DNA from: Pseudomonas tohonis
GTDB lineage: Bacteria > Pseudomonadota > Gammaproteobacteria > Pseudomonadales > Pseudomonadaceae
Reading direction: 5' to 3'
DNA: 64,000 nucleotides
Assembly: GCF_012767755.2 (NCBI RefSeq)
Contig: NZ_AP023189.1
Location: 372,001-436,000 of the forward strand
In this document: positions 58,907 to 64,000 of the stretch, piece after piece
Position numbering within the stretch: the first letter of the stretch is position 1
Layout: each line of letters begins with the position of its first letter
The notes under the pieces: model-generated
The model's input: only the letters and a program-made list of their open reading frames with translations
Told to the model about the DNA's origin: nothing
The model's database searches: none
Position numbers and translations under genes: made by a program

Positions 58907-58990
58907 GGCAGCCCTGAACCGCCTCCGCGTCATCCCCCCAGGCCATCCCGCCCCGCTGCATCCCTGCCAGCCGCCCCGTCCGGGCGGGCC

Positions 58991-59920
58991 TCAGCGTGGG
59001 TGGTCCAGCAGCGGTTCGCTGCGTTTGTTGAGCCCCGGGAGGCTGGCCTGCAGCTGGTGCTTCACCCAGTTGCTGAAGGCGCGCACGGCCGGGCGCTCGG
59101 CTCGCAGCGGGTCGGCTACCAGGTAGTAGCCGCGGTGGGAGTCGATGCTGATCTCGAAGGGACGTACCAGCAGGCCGCGCGCCAGGGCGTCGCCGCTGAG
59201 CAGGTTGTCGCCGATGGCCATGCCCTGGGCGGCGATGCACGCCGACTGCGCGCAGTGGGCGTCGGAGAAGACGATGCCGGTGGCCGCGTCGATGTTGGAG
59301 GCGCCCGCGGTCGCCAGCCAGACGCGCCAGTCGGTGTGGTCGGTCATGTGCAGCAGGGGGAAGCCGCCCAGCTCCTGGGGGCTCTTGAGCCCGCCGTGGG
59401 CGTTGATCAGGCGCGGGCTGCAGACCGGGAAGAAGCGCAAGGGGACGATCTGCTCCACCCACTGGTCCGGCCAGTCGCCGATGCCGTAGGCGATGAACAG
59501 GTCGGCGTTGCCGTTGCTGGTGTCGTCCGGGGCGCGGGGCGAGATCACCTGCAATTGCACCTGGGGGAACTGGCGGAGAAAGGCGCCGATGTGGTGGCAC
59601 AGCCAGTAGGTGGCGAAGCCGGGGTTGCAGCTCACGCAGAGCCGCCCCGAGACCTGCTGCTCGTCGAGGCCCAGGGCGGCCTCCTGCAGCGTGGAGAGGA
59701 CCTTGTGCACTTCCCGCGCATAGCGCTCGCCCTGGTAGGTGAGGCCGATGCCGCGCCCGATGCGCTCGGTGAGGGCGAAGCCGAGGCTCTGCTCCAGGCT
59801 GCTGACCTGGTGGCTGATGGCGCTGCGGGTGAGGCTCAGTTCCCGGGCCGCAGCCGACACGCTGCCCAGGCGGGCGATGGCGTCCAGGGCGCGGATGGCG
59901 GTCATCGAGGGGTAGCGCAT
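58991..59920 (-). CDS. LysR-family regulator divergent from the decarboxylase
   Basis: The 309-residue LysR protein has an N-terminal wHTH (about 5-64, MTAIRALDAIARLGSVSAAARELSLTRSAISHQVSSLEQSLG) and a GcvA-type effector domain from about 95. It is divergent from the ThDP enzyme and probably controls it and the ABC genes. ATG 59920 follows AGGAG; the longer frame to 60076 would enter the operator region. Confidence 0.88.
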   Translation of the reverse strand: MRYPSMTAIRALDAIARLGSVSAAARELSLTRSAISHQVSSLEQSLGFALTERIGRGIGLTYQGERYAREVHKVLSTLQEAALGLDEQQVSGRLCVSCNPGFATYWLCHHIGAFLRQFPQVQLQVISPRAPDDTSNGNADLFIAYGIGDWPDQWVEQIVPLRFFPVCSPRLINAHGGLKSPQELGGFPLLHMTDHTDWRVWLATAGASNIDAATGIVFSDAHCAQSACIAAQGMAIGDNLLSGDALARGLLVRPFEISIDSHRGYYLVADPLRAERPAVRAFSNWVKHQLQASLPGLNKRSEPLLDHPR

Positions 59921-59952
59921 GGGGGCTCCTGGGGCGTCGAATGGTGAATCGG

Positions 59953-59985
59953 ATTGAACAATACGGCAAAAACAATTCGATTGTT
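59953..59985. promoter_or_regulatory. LysR-type operators in the divergent gap
   Basis: Two perfect palindromes: ATTG-AA-CAAT (59953-59962) and AACAAT-TCG-ATTGTT (59971-59985), on almost one helical face (20.5 bp centre to centre). Such pairs suit a LysR recognition site and activation site. They are 33-67 bp from the LysR start and about 103 bp from the decarboxylase. Confidence 0.6.
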
Positions 59986-60087
59986 GTAGCGCGCGACTCA
60001 CCAATAATGGGGTCATTCGCCGGGCCCTTCCCGGACTGCCCTCCGGCCCCGCGCCGGGAGCCCATACCAATAACAAGAGGTGCTCGC

Positions 60088-61707
60088 ATGACCAGTTGCG
60101 CCCAGGCGCTCGTCCAGCTGCTCGAAGGCTATGGCGTGGAGACCGTCTTCGGCATCCCCGGCGTGCACACCGTCGAGCTCTATCGCGGCCTCGCCGGCAG
60201 CCGCCTGCGTCATCTCAGCCCCCGCCACGAGCAGGGGGCCGGCTTCATGGCCGACGGCTACGCCCGCGCCAGCGGCAAGCCGGGCGTGTGCTTCATCATC
60301 ACCGGCCCGGGCATGACCAACATCCTCACCGCCATGGGCCAGGCCTACGCCGATTCGGTGCCCATGCTGGTGATCTCCACCACCAGCCGTCGCGAACACC
60401 AGCGCCTGGGCCACGGCTACCTGCATGAGCTGCCGGACCAGCGCGCCATGGTCGCCGGCGTCTGCGCCTTCAGCCATACGCTGCAACGGCCCCAGGAGCT
60501 GCCGGAGGTGCTGGCCCGCGCCTTCGCCCTGTTCCGCTGCGCGCGGCCCCGCCCGGTGCATATCGAGATTCCCCTGGACGTCTTGGAGCTGCCCGCCGAC
60601 GGCCTCGACCTGTGCCCCCGTGCGCTGCCCCAGGCCGCCGCCCCGGCGCCGGCCGCGGTGGCCGAGGCTGCGGCCCTGCTGGCCGGGGCGCGCCGGCCGC
60701 TGGTCCTCGCCGGTGGCGGTGCCCGGGGTGGCGCCGCCGCCCTGCGCGAGCTGGCCGAGCGCCTGCAGGCACCGGTGGCGCTGACCACCAACGCCCGTGG
60801 CCTGTTGCAACCGGACCACCCGCTGCTGCTCGACGGCGTGCAGTCATCGGCCCATGGCCGCGCGCTGTTCGCCGAGGCCGATGTGGTGCTGGCGGTGGGC
60901 ACCGAACTGGGCGAGACCGACTACGACTTCTTCGGCCTCGGCCCCCTGTCGCTCGAGGTGCCGGTGATCCGCCTGGATATCGACCCGCTGCAGATACTCG
61001 GCGTGCAGCGCGCCGAAGTCGGCCTGCTGGGCGATGCCGGGCTCGGCTTGCGGGCCCTGCTCGCGGCCCTGCCCCCTGCCATGCGTGACGGCGGCTGGGC
61101 GCAGGCCGCCGTGCGCCGGGTGAACGCCGCCGAACGCGAGCTCTGGAGCCTCCGGCAACGGGCGATGCAGGCGCTGCTCGACACCCTGCGTGACGCCCTG
61201 CCGGCGCCGGTACTGGTCGGCGACTCGACCCAGCCGGTGTACCAGGGCGCCCTCGGCTATCGCGCCCCGCTTCCCGGCAGCTGGTTCAATGCCGGCACCG
61301 GCTACGGCACCCTCGGCTATGCCCTGCCGGCCGCCATCGGCGCCAAGCTGGCGCTCCCCGCGCGGCCGGTGCTGGCGCTGGCCGGCGACGGTGGCGTGCA
61401 GTTCTCCAGCGCCGAACTGATCGCCGCCCGCGAGGCGGGGATCGGGGTGATCCTGGTGCTGTGGAACAACCACTGCTACGGCGAGATCCGCGACTACATG
61501 GTGGCCCGCGAGGTGCCGCCCCTGGGCGTGGATATCCTCGCCCCGGACTTCGCGGCCCTGGCCCGTGCCTGCCACGTCAGCCACCACGCGGTGCGCAGCC
61601 TGGAAGCCCTGCGCGAATTGCTCGGCAGCCTGGCCGAGGCCCGCGAGCCGCACCTGATCGAACTCGACGCCGCCGACTTCCTGCCGGCCAGGGGAGAAAC
61701 CCGATGA
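60088..61707 (+). CDS. ThDP-dependent decarboxylase, AruI-like (5-guanidino-2-oxopentanoate decarboxylase type)
   Basis: The 539-residue protein is an acetolactate-synthase-family ThDP enzyme. Catalytic Glu is in RHEQGAGFMADGYAR, and the ThDP motif runs from GDGGVQFSSAEL to LWNN. GIPGVHTVELYRGLAG and PRPVHIEIPLDVLELP resemble AruI, which decarboxylates 2-ketoarginine in arginine transaminase catabolism. The adjacent basic-amino-acid-type importer supports that reading. ATG 60088 follows AGAGG. Substrate is inference; other 2-oxo acids cannot be excluded. Confidence 0.75.
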   Translation: MTSCAQALVQLLEGYGVETVFGIPGVHTVELYRGLAGSRLRHLSPRHEQGAGFMADGYARASGKPGVCFIITGPGMTNILTAMGQAYADSVPMLVISTTSRREHQRLGHGYLHELPDQRAMVAGVCAFSHTLQRPQELPEVLARAFALFRCARPRPVHIEIPLDVLELPADGLDLCPRALPQAAAPAPAAVAEAAALLAGARRPLVLAGGGARGGAAALRELAERLQAPVALTTNARGLLQPDHPLLLDGVQSSAHGRALFAEADVVLAVGTELGETDYDFFGLGPLSLEVPVIRLDIDPLQILGVQRAEVGLLGDAGLGLRALLAALPPAMRDGGWAQAAVRRVNAAERELWSLRQRAMQALLDTLRDALPAPVLVGDSTQPVYQGALGYRAPLPGSWFNAGTGYGTLGYALPAAIGAKLALPARPVLALAGDGGVQFSSAELIAAREAGIGVILVLWNNHCYGEIRDYMVAREVPPLGVDILAPDFAALARACHVSHHAVRSLEALRELLGSLAEAREPHLIELDAADFLPARGETR

Positions 61708-62507
61708 ACACGACCCATCCCGCAGCGGCGCCGACCACGCCGCCCGTGGTCGCCCTCGACGCGCTGCACAAGAGCTACGCCGAGCACCACGTGCTCAAGG
61801 GGATTTCCCTGGAGGCCCGCGAGGGCGACGTGGTTTCGCTGATCGGTGCAAGCGGCTCGGGCAAGAGCACGCTGTTGCGGTGCATCAACCTGCTGGAGAT
61901 CCCCGATGCCGGCAGCCTGCACATCAATGGCGAGAAGGTCGCGCTCAAGCGTGACCGCGCCGGCCACGGCCGCATCGGCGACCCGCGCCAGGTGGAGCGC
62001 CTGCGCACCCGCCTGAGCATGGTGTTCCAGAACTTCAACCTGTGGCCGCACCGCACGGTGCTGGAGAACGTCATCGAGGCGCCGGTGCATGTGCTCGGCG
62101 AGAAGCGCCAGGACGCCATCGGCCACGCCGAGCAGTTGCTGGAGCGGGTCGGCCTGGCGGACAAGCGCCACGCCTACCCGGCCTTCCTCTCCGGTGGCCA
62201 GCAGCAGCGCGTGGCCATCGCCCGGGCGCTGGCGGTGCGGCCGCAGGTGCTGCTCTTCGACGAACCGACCTCGGCGCTCGACCCCGAGCTGGTCGGCGAT
62301 GTGCTGCGGGTGATCCGGGGCATCGCCGAAGAGGGCCGCACCATGATCCTGGTGACCCACGAGATGGCCTTCGCCCGCGATGTGTCCAGCCGGGTGGTGT
62401 TCCTCCACCAGGGCCGCATCGAGGAGCAGGGCCCGCCTTCCCAGGTGCTGCTGGACCCGCGCAGCGAGCGCTGCCGGCAGTTCGTGATGGCCCAGGACAA
62501 CCGCTGA
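61704..62507 (+). CDS. Amino-acid ABC transporter ATP-binding protein (HisP-like)
   Basis: The 267-residue ATPase has Walker A GASGSGKST, signature LSGGQQQRVAIARAL, Walker B VLLFDEPTSALDPEL and switch His in VTHEM. It is of the polar-amino-acid (HisP/GlnQ) type. It overlaps the decarboxylase stop (ATGA), so uptake and degradation are produced together. Confidence 0.9.
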   Translation: MNTTHPAAAPTTPPVVALDALHKSYAEHHVLKGISLEAREGDVVSLIGASGSGKSTLLRCINLLEIPDAGSLHINGEKVALKRDRAGHGRIGDPRQVERLRTRLSMVFQNFNLWPHRTVLENVIEAPVHVLGEKRQDAIGHAEQLLERVGLADKRHAYPAFLSGGQQQRVAIARALAVRPQVLLFDEPTSALDPELVGDVLRVIRGIAEEGRTMILVTHEMAFARDVSSRVVFLHQGRIEEQGPPSQVLLDPRSERCRQFVMAQDNR

Positions 62508-62555
62508 ATCCCCCGGCAGCCTGCCGACAACAACGACCACAACGAGGGACACACC

Positions 62556-63332
62556 ATGAAAAGAAGCCTCATCGCCCTGCTCCAGGCCGCCCTGCTGGCC
62601 GGCGTCGCCAGTGTCGCCGTGGCCCAGGAGAAGATCGTCTTCGGCATCGCCCAGGAAGCCTACCCACCCTTCTCCTTCAAGAGCGGCCAGGGCCAGTGGA
62701 GCGGCTTCGAGCCGGAGCTGATCGCCGCCCTGTGCACGCGCATGCAGGTGCAATGCCCGCTCAACGAGATGGCCTGGGACGGGCTGATCCCCGCGCTCAA
62801 GGCGCAGCAGGTGGACGTGGTGCTGAACTCGCTGTCGATCACCCCCGAGCGCCGCGAGGTGGTGGATTTCAGCGAGCCCTACTTCTTCACGCCCGCCCTC
62901 TGGGTCGCCGACCGCAGCCTGGACGTGCAGCCCACGCCCGAAGGCCTGAAGGGGCTGATCATCGGCGTGCAGGGCTCGACCACCCACTCCGCCTATGCCA
63001 AGAAGTACTTCGGCAAGGACTCCACCGTGCGCTACTACAACGCCCAGGACGACATCCTCGCCGACCTGCGCAGCGGTCGCATCGACATCATGCTCGCCGA
63101 CCAGCTGGCGGTGGAGCCGGTGCTCGAGCTGCCGGACAACGCGATGCTCGCCGGCAAGGGCGTGGCGCCGCAGGACCCGCTGTTCGGCGAAGGCGTGGGC
63201 GCGGCGGTGCGCAAGGGCAACGACGCCCTGCGCGAGCGCCTGAACCTGGCCTTGCAGGCGCTGCGTGACGACGGCACCTACGACACCCTCCGCGGGCACT
63301 ATTTCAAGGCCGACATCTCGGCCCGGCAGTGA
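62556..63332 (+). CDS. Amino-acid ABC transporter substrate-binding protein
   Basis: The 258-residue periplasmic protein has a signal peptide (MKRSLIALLQAALLAGVASVAVAQ) and the type-3 binding-protein layout (EKIVFGIAQEAYPPFSFKSGQGQWSGFEPELIAALC, WDGLIPALKAQQVDVVLNSLSITPERREVVDFSEPYFF, IGVQGSTTHSAYAKKYF). It resembles lysine/arginine/ornithine- or opine-binding proteins. Specificity is not settled by sequence. Confidence 0.88.
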   Translation: MKRSLIALLQAALLAGVASVAVAQEKIVFGIAQEAYPPFSFKSGQGQWSGFEPELIAALCTRMQVQCPLNEMAWDGLIPALKAQQVDVVLNSLSITPERREVVDFSEPYFFTPALWVADRSLDVQPTPEGLKGLIIGVQGSTTHSAYAKKYFGKDSTVRYYNAQDDILADLRSGRIDIMLADQLAVEPVLELPDNAMLAGKGVAPQDPLFGEGVGAAVRKGNDALRERLNLALQALRDDGTYDTLRGHYFKADISARQ

Positions 63333-63366
63333 TGTGCAATCGGCCATTTCCCTCGCAGGTGCATTC

Positions 63367-64000
63367 ATGAGCGCTACCGATTTCCACCGGCTGATGTTCG
63401 CCGACGGCTGGCTGCAGGCCCTGGCCCAGGGGGCGATCAAGACCCTGGGCATCTCCATCGGGGCCTTCGTGCTCGGCCTTTCCGTGGGCCTGCTGGTCGC
63501 CCTGGTCAAGCTCTGGGGGCCACGCTGGCTGGTGATCTGCGCCAACGGCTACACCACGCTGTACCGCGCGGTGCCCGAGCTGCTGCTGATCCTGTTGCTG
63601 TACTACGCGGGCTCCGACCTGCTCAACCTGCTGATGGCCGCCGCCGGCCAGCCGCCGGTGGAGGTCAACGGCTTCCTCGCCGGCATCGTGGTGCTGGGCA
63701 TCGTCCAGGGCGCCTATTCGGCGGAGATCATCCGCGGCGCCATCGAGGCCATCCCCGTGGGCCAGATCGAGGCCGCGCGGGCCTACGGCATGAAGCCCGC
63801 CCTGGTGCTGCGCCGGGTGCTGGTGCCGAGCATGCTGCCCCATGTCGTCGCCGGCCTGTCCAACCTCTGGCTGGTGCTGGTCAAGGACAGCGCGCTGATC
63901 AGCGTGGTGGGCTACAGCGAGCTGCTGGGCGCCGGTCGCCAGGCGGCCGCCTCGACCCGGCACTACCTGATGTTCTACCTGGCCGTGGCGGCCTTCTACT
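63367..64000 (+). CDS. Amino-acid ABC transporter permease (HisQ-like), truncated by window end
   Basis: The visible 211 residues have about five membrane segments. TLYRAVPELLLILLLYYAG and the EAA loop IEAARAYGMKPALVLRRVLVPSMLPHVVAGLSN identify a polar amino acid permease. It follows the binding protein by 34 bp. The end lies beyond 64000, and a second permease (HisM-like) is expected next. Confidence 0.9.
   Translation, partial: MSATDFHRLMFADGWLQALAQGAIKTLGISIGAFVLGLSVGLLVALVKLWGPRWLVICANGYTTLYRAVPELLLILLLYYAGSDLLNLLMAAAGQPPVEVNGFLAGIVVLGIVQGAYSAEIIRGAIEAIPVGQIEAARAYGMKPALVLRRVLVPSMLPHVVAGLSNLWLVLVKDSALISVVGYSELLGAGRQAAASTRHYLMFYLAVAAFY

Overview
This window is a GC-rich stretch of gammaproteobacterial chromosome, almost certainly Pseudomonas (inferred, no search run). 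The best evidence is gene order. The runs hemY-dsbB-algQ-FKBP isomerase-algP-ABC-F, hemB-ppk/ppx-trxA-rho-ubiD, 5-formyl-THF cyclo-ligase-6S RNA-zapA, ygfB-pepP-ubiH-ubiI, and the iron ABC pair followed by gcvT-gcvH-gcvP all match the order I remember from the P. aeruginosa chromosome. The accessory genes between these runs point to a relative rather than P. aeruginosa itself. I saw no rRNA, tRNA, CRISPR array, insertion sequence or integrase.

Layout. 1-9.6 kb: end of the heme gene cluster, disulfide and sigma-70 regulator genes, the lysine/alanine-repeat protein AlgP, an ABC-F ATPase, a short MscS-type channel and a LysE exporter. 9.6-12.8 kb: a four-gene minus-strand envelope operon (COG3014 lipoprotein, YcfL, LpoB-like, CsgG-like). 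13-17.6 kb: small metabolic and membrane genes. 17.8-27.4 kb: hemB, polyphosphate genes, thioredoxin, Rho, UbiD and an iron-sulfur flavin reductase. 27.7-30.9 kb: a large secreted metalloprotease with three PKD and two chitin-binding domains. 31-37.7 kb: a LysR regulator divergent from a polyamine-type ABC transporter and an amidase. 37.8-41.5 kb: quinone reductase, FliL-like, EVE protein, a 42-residue membrane protein, folate enzyme, 6S RNA and the zapA pair. 41.7-49.3 kb: pepP, the ubiquinone hydroxylases and an iron transporter with a Fur-like site. 49.5-54.1 kb: the glycine cleavage operon, with two RNA structures. 54.2-58.9 kb: small envelope proteins, an eight-heme cytochrome with a repeat-rich tail, and an S24-type repressor. 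59-64 kb: LysR, a ThDP-dependent decarboxylase resembling AruI, and a basic-amino-acid-type ABC importer cut off by the window end.

The most interesting unannotated signals are nucleic-acid structures. There are near-perfect operators beside three regulators, a long hairpin in the gcvT leader, a stem-loop touching the gcvP ribosome-binding site, a 103-bp inverted-repeat element, and palindromes placed at the stop codons of convergent gene pairs. No wholly new multi-gene system is evident. The closest candidates are the four-lipoprotein operon, the octaheme cytochrome locus and the decarboxylase/importer locus.
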